Part shown: in pieces, positions 56,165 to 63,956 of the stretch | Position numbering within the stretch: the first letter of the stretch is position 1 | Layout of the letters: every line of letters starts with the position of its first letter | Assembly: GCF_011039175.1 (NCBI RefSeq) | Contig: NZ_JAAKEN010000012.1 | Coordinates: 34,853 to 98,852, forward strand | Direction: 5' to 3' | Origin: Slackia sp. ZJ119 | GTDB lineage: Bacteria; Actinomycetota; Coriobacteriia; Coriobacteriales; Eggerthellaceae | DNA: 64,000 nucleotides | Translations under genes and position numbers: made by a program | The notes under the pieces: generated by a model | What the model was told of the DNA's origin: nothing | The model's input: the letters and a program-made list of their open reading frames with translations, nothing else | The model's database searches: none

Positions 56165-56183
56165 GCTATCGAAAATAGCGATA
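56165..56183. promoter_or_regulatory. LysR-type operator between lysR and the CoA ligase gene
   Basis: GCTATCGAAAATAGCGATA contains TATCG-N7-CGATA (56167-56183), i.e. ATC-N9-GAT, the classic T-N11-A palindrome, overlapped by GCTAT-N5-ATAGC (56165-56179). Confidence 0.65.
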
Positions 56184-56320
56184 ACAAATCATCAGAACAT
56201 CGGATGACCGAAGAGGTTGCCCTGCGGCGTCCGTAGTGGTTTCATACGATGTGCCGAAAAAAGCAAGCCTTGCGCCGCGCCGGCCGCCGGCGCATTCCGC
56301 ATTCAAGACGAAGGAGCATC

Positions 56321-57664
56321 ATGGCCAAAAAGGACCTTCCCTACGACCAGAAATACTACGACCCCGACATCGAGTGCATGCCGCGCCCCCAGCTGGAAGC
56401 GATGCAGCTCGAGCGTTTGCAGGAAATGGTCCGCTATGCCTACGACAACACGGTGTACTACAAACGCGCCTTCGACGAGGCCGGCGTGTCGCCCGACGAC
56501 GTCAAGACGCTCAAGGACATCGAGAAGTTCCCGTTCATCGACAAGAAGACCGAACGCGACACCCAGCACGTCGGCAGCTTCTTCGGCGAAATGTGCTCCG
56601 TGCCCGAAGAAGACGTCGTGTTCATGGCCACCTCGTCCGGCTCCACCGGCGTTCCGACGGTGAGCCCCTTCACGCAGGAAGACTTCGACCTGTGGCAAGA
56701 CACCGAGGCCCGGCTGTTCTGGCAGGCCGGCATGCGCCCGAACGACCGCTACGTCCATGCGCTCAACTTCGCGTTGTATGTGGGCGGCCCGGACGTCATC
56801 GGTGCGCAGCGCCTCGGAGCGCTCGCCATCTGGGTGGGCGCCGTGCCGAGCGACCGCTTGCTGTTCGTTCTGAAACAGTACCAGCCGACCGTCATCTGGA
56901 CCAGCCCGTCGTACGCCTGGCAGCTGGGCGAAAAGGCGAAGGAGAAGGGCTACGACCCCAAGAAGGACTTCAGCATCCGCACCATCATCGTGGCCGGCGA
57001 GCCGGGCGGGTCGATCACGTCCACGCGCGAGGCCATCGAGGACTTGTGGGGCGCGAAGGTGGTCGACTTCTTCGGGCTGTCCGACATCTACGGCGCGTGC
57101 GCGGCCATGTGCGAGGCGAAAGACGGCCTGCACATCGTCGAAGACCAGATTCTCGTGGAAACCGTCGACCCCGTCACTGGTGAGGTTTTGGAACCAGGTA
57201 CGCAAGGCGAACTTGTTTACACGACGCTCATGAAGAAGGCCCGCCCGATGATCCGCTTCCGCACGGGCGACATCGGCTATGTGACGAACGACCCGTGCGA
57301 ATGCGGCCGCACGCTCGCCCGCATCCACATCACCGGCCGCAAAGACGAGATGTTCATCGTCGGCGCCGTCAACGTGTTCCCGACCGACATCGAATACGTC
57401 GTGCGTGCCGAGAAGGGCCTGACCGGCGAATACTCCATCCGCGTGTACGACCAGAACTTCACCACGCGCTACGAGGTGTCGGTCGAACGCGCCCAGGGTT
57501 CCACCGAGCCCTACGACGAGGTGGCCCGCCGCGTGGAGCTGGCGCTGAAGACCCACACCGGCGTGCGTCCGGCCAAGGTCATCGTCTACGACGCCGGCAA
57601 GCTGGGCACCTCCAGCGAGCACAAGGCGTCCCGCTTCGTCGACGAGCGTTCGTCCAGCAAATAA
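56321..57664 (+). CDS. Phenylacetate--CoA ligase family protein (PaaK-like)
   Basis: 447-residue AMP-forming acyl-CoA ligase. N-terminal PaaK signature LERLQEMVRYAYDNTVYYKRAF, ATP loop TSSGSTGVPTVSPFTQEDFD near residue 107, YGACAAMCEAKDGLHI, RTGDIGYV and the C-terminal GRKDEMFIVGAVNVFPTDIE. It activates an aryl- or branched-chain acid with CoA; the exact acid is unknown. AAGGAG (56311-56316) precedes ATG 56321. It is divergent to LysR, and the LysR-like stand-alone domain is directly downstream. The 2-oxoacid oxidoreductase genes 2.4 kb away would produce acyl-CoA of the same type, which suggests a linked pathway. Confidence 0.93.
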   Translation: MAKKDLPYDQKYYDPDIECMPRPQLEAMQLERLQEMVRYAYDNTVYYKRAFDEAGVSPDDVKTLKDIEKFPFIDKKTERDTQHVGSFFGEMCSVPEEDVVFMATSSGSTGVPTVSPFTQEDFDLWQDTEARLFWQAGMRPNDRYVHALNFALYVGGPDVIGAQRLGALAIWVGAVPSDRLLFVLKQYQPTVIWTSPSYAWQLGEKAKEKGYDPKKDFSIRTIIVAGEPGGSITSTREAIEDLWGAKVVDFFGLSDIYGACAAMCEAKDGLHIVEDQILVETVDPVTGEVLEPGTQGELVYTTLMKKARPMIRFRTGDIGYVTNDPCECGRTLARIHITGRKDEMFIVGAVNVFPTDIEYVVRAEKGLTGEYSIRVYDQNFTTRYEVSVERAQGSTEPYDEVARRVELALKTHTGVRPAKVIVYDAGKLGTSSEHKASRFVDERSSSK

Positions 57665-57737
57665 GGTGCGGCATGCAACTGCATGTTGCACCGCATGTCG
57701 CCATCGAGCACGGCATCTCTTCCCGAAAGGACCTTCC

Positions 57738-58391
57738 ATGACCAAGCAGTTTTCCATTTCCGGCCAGCACTACCTCTTCGACGTGCAGACGTTTGCGCAG
57801 GTCGTGCTGTCGGCGGGCGGCGACGCGTACCACTATGCGCTCTACGACCGCACCACCCAAGGCGTCATCGACGACGTGGTGTCGGGGCTTTCCGACGTGG
57901 GCGTCGTCATGCAGACGTCGCTGACCGCCGACGCGCTGAACGACACGCTTGCCTCCGTCGGCCTTGAATTCCACAAGCTGACCGAAAGCGCCCCGCGCGT
58001 GGCGCTGCCGACCGCGCATCCGCTGGTGAACGCGAAGAGCCTCACGCTCGACCAGCTGTCCGACTACCCCTACATCTACTTCTCGCAGGGCCCGAATTCT
58101 CCCGAGCATCTCTACGAAGAGGCGCTCGCCGGCGTGCCGCGCGAAAAGTCCATCGCCTGCACCGACCGCGCGTCGCTGTCCGAGCTCATCGTGGCGCTGA
58201 ACGGCTACACGGTCACGAGCGGCATCCTCGTGGGCATTTCCGACGGGTCGCTTCTGACCACCGTGCCGCTCGACGCCGACGTGAAGCTGTATTTGGGCTA
58301 TGTCACGCAGGCCGGCAAAACGCTGTCTGACCTGGAGGCGGCCTTCGTCGAGAAGCTGGCGAAGAACCTGGAGCGTTACGCGCGGTTTTAA
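57738..58391 (+). CDS. Stand-alone LysR-type substrate-binding domain protein without HTH
   Basis: 217 residues. It aligns with the effector domain of the LysR at 55160-56080: FSISGQHYLFDVQTFAQVVL against LRLAVSTQHYAFTVQAFVNV, and TDRASLSELIVALNGYTVTS against SDRGTLTNLLTSHNGFTLST. The DNA-binding region is absent, and there is no signal peptide, so it is a cytoplasmic ligand-binding protein or a modulator of the LysR protein. GAAAGGA precedes the ATG. Likely co-transcribed with the CoA ligase. A truncated regulator is an alternative, but the clean start argues against decay. Confidence 0.85.
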   Translation: MTKQFSISGQHYLFDVQTFAQVVLSAGGDAYHYALYDRTTQGVIDDVVSGLSDVGVVMQTSLTADALNDTLASVGLEFHKLTESAPRVALPTAHPLVNAKSLTLDQLSDYPYIYFSQGPNSPEHLYEEALAGVPREKSIACTDRASLSELIVALNGYTVTSGILVGISDGSLLTTVPLDADVKLYLGYVTQAGKTLSDLEAAFVEKLAKNLERYARF

Positions 58392-58509
58392 GCGAAGAAG
58401 GCGGGCGGCGCTCGGCGGCGTCGTCCCGCTTCGTCGAGGCGGGCGGGCTTGCCGGACGGCCGGCGTCGGCACGCGCGAAGGACTCGCCTGCGTTGGAGTG
58501 TGATCTGAC

Positions 58510-59760
58510 ATGCCGCTGCACATCGTACGGGACGACATTGCGAACATGCGCACGGACGCGGTCATCGTGCCCGCCAACTCTGATCTGCTGATCGGCGGCG
58601 GCGCTGGCGAGGCCGTGGCCCGCATCGCGGGGATGGGCCGTTTGCAGGACGCCTGCGACCGAATAGGCGGCTGCGCGGTCGGCAAGGCCGTGGCAACGCC
58701 CGCCTTCGACTTTCCGGCGAACATGATCGTGCATGCGGTCGGGCCTGTGTGGAAGGGCGGGGAATCCGGCGAGGCGGACGCTTTGTTCTCCTGCGTGAGC
58801 GAGGCCCTTCGCGTCGCTTCCCGCGCGGGCGCCGAAACGATGGCCCTGCCGCTTTTGTCGACGGGCGCGTTCGGGTTCCCGTCGGGTCTGGCCATCGACA
58901 TCGAGACGCGGGCGATCCAGGCGTTTCTCGACGTGTGCGAGGCCGAGGTGTGGCTCGTGCTCTACGACCGCGCGTCCATGCGTGCGGGGCGGTCGATGTT
59001 CGATGCCATAGCCGAATACATCGACGACGTGTACGTGGGCGAACACGGCCGCGAAGGCGAAAGGACCGTTCGCGGCTTCGCGCCGACGGAAGGGTTCAGT
59101 CCGCAAGCGGCGCAAAACCCCGTCCGCCCGTCTTTGGCGCCGCCGCCCATGCTGGCATCGCCGCCGCCCGATTTTTCGGCGAAGCCGCGCCGCGGCGGCC
59201 TGTTCAAAAGGAAGAAGAAGCGCAAGGAGAAAGAACGCTTCGCGACGCCGCAGGTCGAAGCCGCCATTTTGGGGGAAGAAGGCTTCGGGGCGCCCTGCGA
59301 AGCGCCCCGCATGGCGCAGCCGCCGCGCGAGGCGTCCGCGTGGCAAGACGAGCCCCGCATCGCCCCGAGCGCTTTCAGGGGCGCACCAGCGCCGCAAAGC
59401 TTGGCCGAGCGCCTCGCGCGGTTGGACGAGTCGTTTTCGCAGACGGTGCTTCGCCTCATAGACGAGCGCGGCATGACCGACGTGGAAGTGTACAAACGCG
59501 CGAACATGAGCCGCCAGCTCTTCGCGAAGATCCGCAAAGACGACGGCTACCGGCCTACGAAGAAGACCGCCTGCGCCCTCGTCTTCGCGCTCGGGCTCGA
59601 CCACGCCGACGCGGTGGCGCTGCTTGCACGCGCCGGGTTCGCGCTGTCGCACAGTTCGAAGTTCGACGTCATCGTGGAGTATTTCTTGGTGAACGGCATT
59701 CACGACATCTTCCAGGTGAACGAGGCGCTTTTCGCTTATGACCAGCCCCTTTTGGGGTAG
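58510..59760 (+). CDS. Macro-domain protein with C-terminal HTH-like domain
   Basis: 416 residues. Residues 1-175 form a macro (ADP-ribose-binding) domain: IVPANSDLLIGGGAGEAVAR near 19 and PLLSTGAFGFPSGLAIDIE near 115. A ~115-residue Pro/Lys-rich disordered linker (PRRGGLFKRKKKRKEKER) follows. The last ~115 residues (LDESFSQTVLRLIDERGMTD, VYKRANMSRQLFAKIRKDD, KTACALVFALGLDHADAVAL) resemble a lambda-repressor-type HTH followed by a helical tail. Macro domains bind or remove ADP-ribose; the HTH suggests sensing of ADP-ribose or NAD products, inferred. The start ATG has a weak GGAGTG site. Confidence 0.88.
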   Translation: MPLHIVRDDIANMRTDAVIVPANSDLLIGGGAGEAVARIAGMGRLQDACDRIGGCAVGKAVATPAFDFPANMIVHAVGPVWKGGESGEADALFSCVSEALRVASRAGAETMALPLLSTGAFGFPSGLAIDIETRAIQAFLDVCEAEVWLVLYDRASMRAGRSMFDAIAEYIDDVYVGEHGREGERTVRGFAPTEGFSPQAAQNPVRPSLAPPPMLASPPPDFSAKPRRGGLFKRKKKRKEKERFATPQVEAAILGEEGFGAPCEAPRMAQPPREASAWQDEPRIAPSAFRGAPAPQSLAERLARLDESFSQTVLRLIDERGMTDVEVYKRANMSRQLFAKIRKDDGYRPTKKTACALVFALGLDHADAVALLARAGFALSHSSKFDVIVEYFLVNGIHDIFQVNEALFAYDQPLLG

Positions 59761-59921
59761 GAGCGAAGCGACGTCGACCGCGGTGCGCGAAGGGGGGCCA
59801 GCGCTGCCGCCCTCTTCGCTGTGCGCCTTCGATGCGCGGCGGCTGTCCGGATGGCGCGGCGGGGCGCTTCGCCGACGGGGCGGGCACGCCGGCGCGTCGG
59901 CGCCTGGCGGAGGGCTATACT

Positions 59922-59989
59922 GGGAAGCGCTGATTGATTCCGCCAGTCCTGCCTGCGCAGGACAAGACGGCCTGAGTCAGCGTTTCCCC
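59922..59989. repeat. Family A palindromic repeat, compact form (copy A5)
   Basis: 68 bp: GGGAAGCGCTGATTGATTCC at the left, TGAGTCAGCGTTTCCCC at the right and a GTCCTGCCTGCGCAGGAC centre. The shortest and cleanest copy, 32 bases before the oxidoreductase operon. Confidence 0.65.
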
Positions 59990-60021
59990 GAACGGACGAA
60001 TTTCCGAGCATCGGAGGTTGC

Positions 60022-61104
60022 ATGATCGAAGTGTTATGGCACGGCCGTGGCGGCCAGGGCGCGTTCACGGCGGCGCGGCTGCTCGGCGCGGCGGCGTCGC
60101 TGGCGGAGGGGACCTATGCGCTCGCGTTCCCGTCGTTTGGGCCCGAGCGGCGCGGCGCCCCCATGCGGGCGTTCACGAAAATCGACGCGGCGCCCATCGG
60201 CGACCGCAGCGCCGTCGAGCAGGCCGACTACGTGGTGTACCTTGACGAGACGCTTTTAGTACCAGGTTGGGAAAAAGAATTGAAGCCCGGCGGCGTCGTG
60301 CTCGTGAACAGCACGCGCGACGCCTCGTCGTTTCGCGACGGGCGCATCATGCCGATCGACGCCGACGGCATCTCGAGCGCGGTGCTTGGCCGCCCCATTC
60401 CCAACACGGTGTTCCTCGGGGCGCTTTGCGTGCTTGACAACGCCTTGACCAGGGAAAACGTAGAAGAGGCCATCAGAGGCTACATGCCGGCGAAGCTGCA
60501 TGCGAAAAACGTCGCCATCGTGGCGGCGGCCGTGGAAGCGGCGACGGCGGCACTCCAAGCGTCGCAGGCGTCCGGCTCCGGCACTGCTGCTGGTGATGCC
60601 GCTGCCGCCGACGCCGCTCCCGGTACCGCTGCGGCGGTCGGCGCTGCCTCTGCCGAGGTTGCCGCCCCCTCTGCGGGCGCTGCCTCCGGCCTCGCCCCCG
60701 ACGTCGCCCGCCGCCTCGTCCAGCCCGGCCCGCGCCCCGACGTGCGCATTCCCGCCTTGTGCGACGAGGCGCTCGATCCGGCCGTCTTCGCCCGCACCAC
60801 CTGTTTTCGCGCCGGCCACCTCGTCGCGAAGAACGCCGGCTGGCGCAACCTGCGCCCCGTCATAGACCGCGACGCGTGCACGATGTGCCTGCAGTGCGAG
60901 TTCCACTGCCCCGACGGCGCCATCTACCGCGCTTCCGACGGCGCGGGGCAGGCCGTCGCCATCGATCTGGACTTCTGCAAAGGGTGCGGCGTGTGCGCGA
61001 AGGTCTGCCGCTTCGGCGCCATCGACATGGTGTCGGAACAGGCGGCGGCCTCTGCACTCGCTTCGCTCGCGGCCCTCGACGAAAAGGAGGCGTGCGTCCG
61101 ATGA
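60022..61104 (+). CDS. 2-oxoacid:ferredoxin oxidoreductase, fused gamma-delta subunit
   Basis: 360 residues. The first ~175 are the gamma subunit (WHGRGGQGAFTAARLLGAAA, FGPERRGAPMRAFTKID). An Ala/Gly/Pro linker of about 55 residues leads to the delta ferredoxin part with two [4Fe-4S] motifs, CTMCLQCEFHCPDGA and CKGCGVCAKVCRFGA. The complex decarboxylates a 2-oxoacid to acyl-CoA and reduces ferredoxin. First gene of a three-gene operon; GGAGG (60013-60017) precedes ATG 60022. The stop overlaps the next start (ATGA). Which 2-oxoacid is used (pyruvate, branched-chain or aromatic) is not clear. Confidence 0.93.
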   Translation: MIEVLWHGRGGQGAFTAARLLGAAASLAEGTYALAFPSFGPERRGAPMRAFTKIDAAPIGDRSAVEQADYVVYLDETLLVPGWEKELKPGGVVLVNSTRDASSFRDGRIMPIDADGISSAVLGRPIPNTVFLGALCVLDNALTRENVEEAIRGYMPAKLHAKNVAIVAAAVEAATAALQASQASGSGTAAGDAAAADAAPGTAAAVGAASAEVAAPSAGAASGLAPDVARRLVQPGPRPDVRIPALCDEALDPAVFARTTCFRAGHLVAKNAGWRNLRPVIDRDACTMCLQCEFHCPDGAIYRASDGAGQAVAIDLDFCKGCGVCAKVCRFGAIDMVSEQAAASALASLAALDEKEACVR

Positions 61105-62297
61105 AGCGTTTTCTCTCTGGCGACGAGGCGTTCGCTGAAGGCGTGCGCCTGGCTCGCCCCCAGGTCATTTCCGCGTACCCCATCACGCCGCAGACGGTCG
61201 TCGTCGAGCGGCTTTCCGAAATGGTGGAAAACGGCTCGCTGGAGGCGGAATACGTGCACGTGGAATCGGAGCATTCCGCGCTGAGCTGCGCCATCGGGGC
61301 TTCCGCCACGGGCGCCCGCACGTTCACCGCCACGTCCAGCCAAGGGCTGCTCTACATGGCCGAATGCCTCACGTATGCGGCCGGCGGGCGGTTTCCCATC
61401 GTCATGATGAACGCCACCCGCGCGACGGCGCTGCCGTGGAACATCTACGGCGACCAGCGCGATTCGCTGTCGCTTTTGGACCACGGGTGGATCCAAGTCT
61501 ACGCGCAGGACAACCAAGAGGCGCTCGACCTGGCCCTTATGGCGTATGCGCTCGCCGAAGACCCGCGCGTGTCGACCCCGGTCATGGTGAACCTCGACGG
61601 CTTCACCATCACGCACACCTACGAAAACGTCGACGTTCCCGACCCGGCCGCCGCCGACGCTTTCCTGCCGCCTTACGACGCGCCGAACAACCGGTTCGAC
61701 TTCGACCGTCCGGTGAACATCGGCTATTCCGCCGGCCCGGAGTTCAACCGCTATTACAAATACTGGGAACACCGAGACATGCTGGCCGCCGCGTCCGTCG
61801 TCGACGAGGTGGAATCGCGCTTCGCTGCGGCGTTCGGCCGCCAGTACCCCGGCCTGGTGGAGGCCTATCGCTGCGACGACGCCGATTTCGTGGTCGTCAC
61901 GCTGGGCGCCGCGGCCGGGCTTGTGCGCGGCGTGGTTGACGCGCTGCGGGAAGAAGGCGTCCGCGCCGGCATGGCCCGCATCCGCTACATGCGGCCCTTC
62001 CCAACGCAGCAGCTCGTGGCGGCGCTTGCGAACGCGAAGGCGGCGGCCGTCATCGAACAAGACATAAGCTTCGGCGCGGAAGGCACGGTGTTTACCAATG
62101 TTAACTCTGCGCTGCACCAGGCGGGATGCACCACGCCAACCTTCGACTTCATCGGCGGCTTGGGCGGCGACGACATAACGCAATCCCAGGTGAGGGGCGT
62201 GTTCGCCACGCTGGAACAAGCGGCCCGCGACGCCGAGGCCGGCACGCCCGCCGCATCTGCGCCCCGGGTGATCTTTCTGGGCATAGGGGAGGACTGA
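61101..62297 (+). CDS. 2-oxoacid:ferredoxin oxidoreductase, alpha subunit
   Basis: 398 residues, PorA-like. The TPP-binding pyrimidine domain contains SAYPITPQTVVVERLSEMV, VESEHSALSCAIGASATGAR, TATSSQGLLYMAECLTYAAG and NIYGDQRDSLSLLDHGWIQV. The C-terminal transketolase-like domain includes FVVVTLGAAAGLVRGVVDAL. Starts inside the stop codon of the gamma-delta gene with AAAAGGAGG upstream; the beta gene follows three bases after its stop. An ordinary operon for PorA-type oxidoreductases. Confidence 0.95.
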   Translation: MKRFLSGDEAFAEGVRLARPQVISAYPITPQTVVVERLSEMVENGSLEAEYVHVESEHSALSCAIGASATGARTFTATSSQGLLYMAECLTYAAGGRFPIVMMNATRATALPWNIYGDQRDSLSLLDHGWIQVYAQDNQEALDLALMAYALAEDPRVSTPVMVNLDGFTITHTYENVDVPDPAAADAFLPPYDAPNNRFDFDRPVNIGYSAGPEFNRYYKYWEHRDMLAAASVVDEVESRFAAAFGRQYPGLVEAYRCDDADFVVVTLGAAAGLVRGVVDALREEGVRAGMARIRYMRPFPTQQLVAALANAKAAAVIEQDISFGAEGTVFTNVNSALHQAGCTTPTFDFIGGLGGDDITQSQVRGVFATLEQAARDAEAGTPAASAPRVIFLGIGED

Positions 62298-62300
62298 TCC

Positions 62301-63218
62301 ATGGCGCTGAACGCAAAAACCATTTCCCAGGACGAATTCTTCTTCGGCCACAAGGCGTGCGCCGGCTGCGGCGGGTCGCTTGCGGTCCGCGCGGCGCTCA
62401 AGGTGCTGGGGCCTTACGCGGTCGCGGCGCTGCCGGCGGGCTGCATGAGCGCGGTCGGCTTCAACTTTCCCCAGCTCAGCTTCGCGAACAACGCGATGAT
62501 CACGCCGTTTGCCGCCACTGCCGCCGTGCTGTCGGGCATCGAGGCGGGCCTGCGCGTCCAGGGCAAGAAGCCCGACGACTGCACGGTCGTGGGCTTCGCG
62601 GGCGACGGCGGCACGGCCGACATCGGGCTGCAGGCGCTTTCGGGCGCCATCGACCGCAACGACGACGTGCTCTACATCTGCTACGACAACGAGGCGTACA
62701 TGAACACGGGCATCCAAAAAAGCTCGCTCACGCCGTTCGGCGCCTCGACGACCACCACGCCCGCCGGCGCGAACGTGCACGGCTGTCTCACGCAGAAGAA
62801 AAGCCTGTTCGAGATCGTGGCGGCCCACGGCATCCCGTACGCGGCCACGGCCAGCGTGGGCTACCTGAGCGATTTCGTGCGCAAGGTCGAACGCGCCCGC
62901 GACATCCGCGGCACGCGCTACATCCACGTCATCGCGCCGTGCCCGACCGGCTGGGGCTGCCCGGTCGATTCGATGGTCGACGTGGCTCGCGACATCGTGG
63001 ACTGCGGGTTGTGGTACCTGGCGGAATACGAAGGCCCGTCCGTGTCCGGGCTTCCGCGCGGCCGCTTCACGCTTTCCCGCAACCCGAAGACCTTCACGAG
63101 CGTCGCCGACTATCTGCACAGCCAAGGCCGCTTCAAGGCCCTCTCCGACGAAGAGATCGCCCAGATAGAGGCCGCTCGAGACGAAACCTGGACCTACCTG
63201 CGCGAACACTGGGCGTAA
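62301..63218 (+). CDS. 2-oxoacid:ferredoxin oxidoreductase, beta subunit (TPP-binding)
   Basis: 305 residues, PorB-like. Cysteine motif HKACAGCGGSLAVRAALKVL near residue 18 (binding a [4Fe-4S] cluster together with a later Cys), TPP motif FAGDGGTADIGLQALSGAID with the following YDNEAYMNTGIQKSS, and IAPCPTGWGCPVDSMVDVAR towards the end. GGGGAGG lies in the end of the alpha gene. It completes the gamma-delta, alpha, beta order found in many anaerobes. Confidence 0.95.
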   Translation: MALNAKTISQDEFFFGHKACAGCGGSLAVRAALKVLGPYAVAALPAGCMSAVGFNFPQLSFANNAMITPFAATAAVLSGIEAGLRVQGKKPDDCTVVGFAGDGGTADIGLQALSGAIDRNDDVLYICYDNEAYMNTGIQKSSLTPFGASTTTTPAGANVHGCLTQKKSLFEIVAAHGIPYAATASVGYLSDFVRKVERARDIRGTRYIHVIAPCPTGWGCPVDSMVDVARDIVDCGLWYLAEYEGPSVSGLPRGRFTLSRNPKTFTSVADYLHSQGRFKALSDEEIAQIEAARDETWTYLREHWA

Positions 63219-63247
63219 GGGGGGAGGGGGTCGGGCTTGCGGAAGTC

Positions 63248-63510
63248 GTTGTTGCAGGTCGTTGGACGGCGCTTCCGCCGTGGCGGCTTCGCTTCGACGC
63301 GTCGTCGGGCGCCCGAGGGCCCCGGAATAGGCAGGGGGAGGGCCCATGCTCAAACAGTCCTCGCTTGGTGAAAATGTCCACTGGACATTTTCAGTCGCTG
63401 CGGCGACGCGAGCGGAGCGAGCTAGTGCGCGTGGACCCTCCCCCTGCCGATTCCGGGGGTCCGGCTTCCAACCTCGGCTGCGCCGCCGCGGCGGAACCGC
63501 CTGCTGCAGG
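63248..63510. repeat. Family B palindromic repeat, long form (copy B5)
   Basis: Nearly the same sequence as B3: outer ends GTTGTTGCAGGTCGTTGGAC and CGCGGCGGAACCGCCTGCTG, inner GGCAGGGGGAGGGCCC / GGACCCTCCCCCTGCC, centre GAAAATGTCC-ACT-GGACATTTTC (63370-63392). Confidence 0.75.
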
Positions 63511-63546
63511 GTGGAGCAATCTCGCCGGCAGCAAAGGGGCGGCCTG

Positions 63547-63822
63547 TCAGTTTTCGGTGCTGGTTGTCGGGTCAGAAACCTCGCGGCCGAAGTCGTATAT
63601 GACGTCGCTGGGCAGATCGATGTCTTCGTTCCAAAACACGCATGTCCTGCTTTGATCGAGCTGGACCTGCGCAAACAGTCCGGGAACCGTTTCGAGGGGC
63701 GCGTACGACGGGATACTGCGCACGTCATCGAGAACATCGTACATGACGGCTTTGCCGTCGTCGAATCTGACGAACAGCTGCAGCCCAGGCTTCGCTTCGA
63801 ATGTCTGAATGCGCCTGATCAT
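63547..63822 (-). CDS. DUF2442 domain protein
   Basis: 91 residues. DUF2442 pattern: PGLQLFVRFDDGKAVMYDV near residue 12, then VPGLFAQVQLD and VFWNEDIDLPSDVIYDFG near 62-79. Such genes are often next to a DUF4160 gene in small two-gene modules proposed to be toxin-antitoxin-like; the region downstream lies outside the window on one side, and none is visible here. Located between repeats B5 and C3. No good ribosome site other than GAGTCA-type sequence upstream. Confidence 0.85.
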   Translation of the reverse strand: MIRRIQTFEAKPGLQLFVRFDDGKAVMYDVLDDVRSIPSYAPLETVPGLFAQVQLDQSRTCVFWNEDIDLPSDVIYDFGREVSDPTTSTEN

Positions 63823-63956
63823 TGACTCACCTACTTGAGAGGCGGGAGTTTTTCGATACGGCGATTATACCTGCAGTGGACGAGCGCTTCTGCTTGAAAT
63901 GACGAATTGGAGAACCGCCTGCAGCAAAGGGGAGCGGCTTGGAATTGACAGGGGGG

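Noticed and set aside
60924..63737. 937-codon minus-strand frame across the oxidoreductase genes and repeat B5
   Set aside because: Runs antisense through three recognised subunits and a palindromic repeat; shadow of codon bias.
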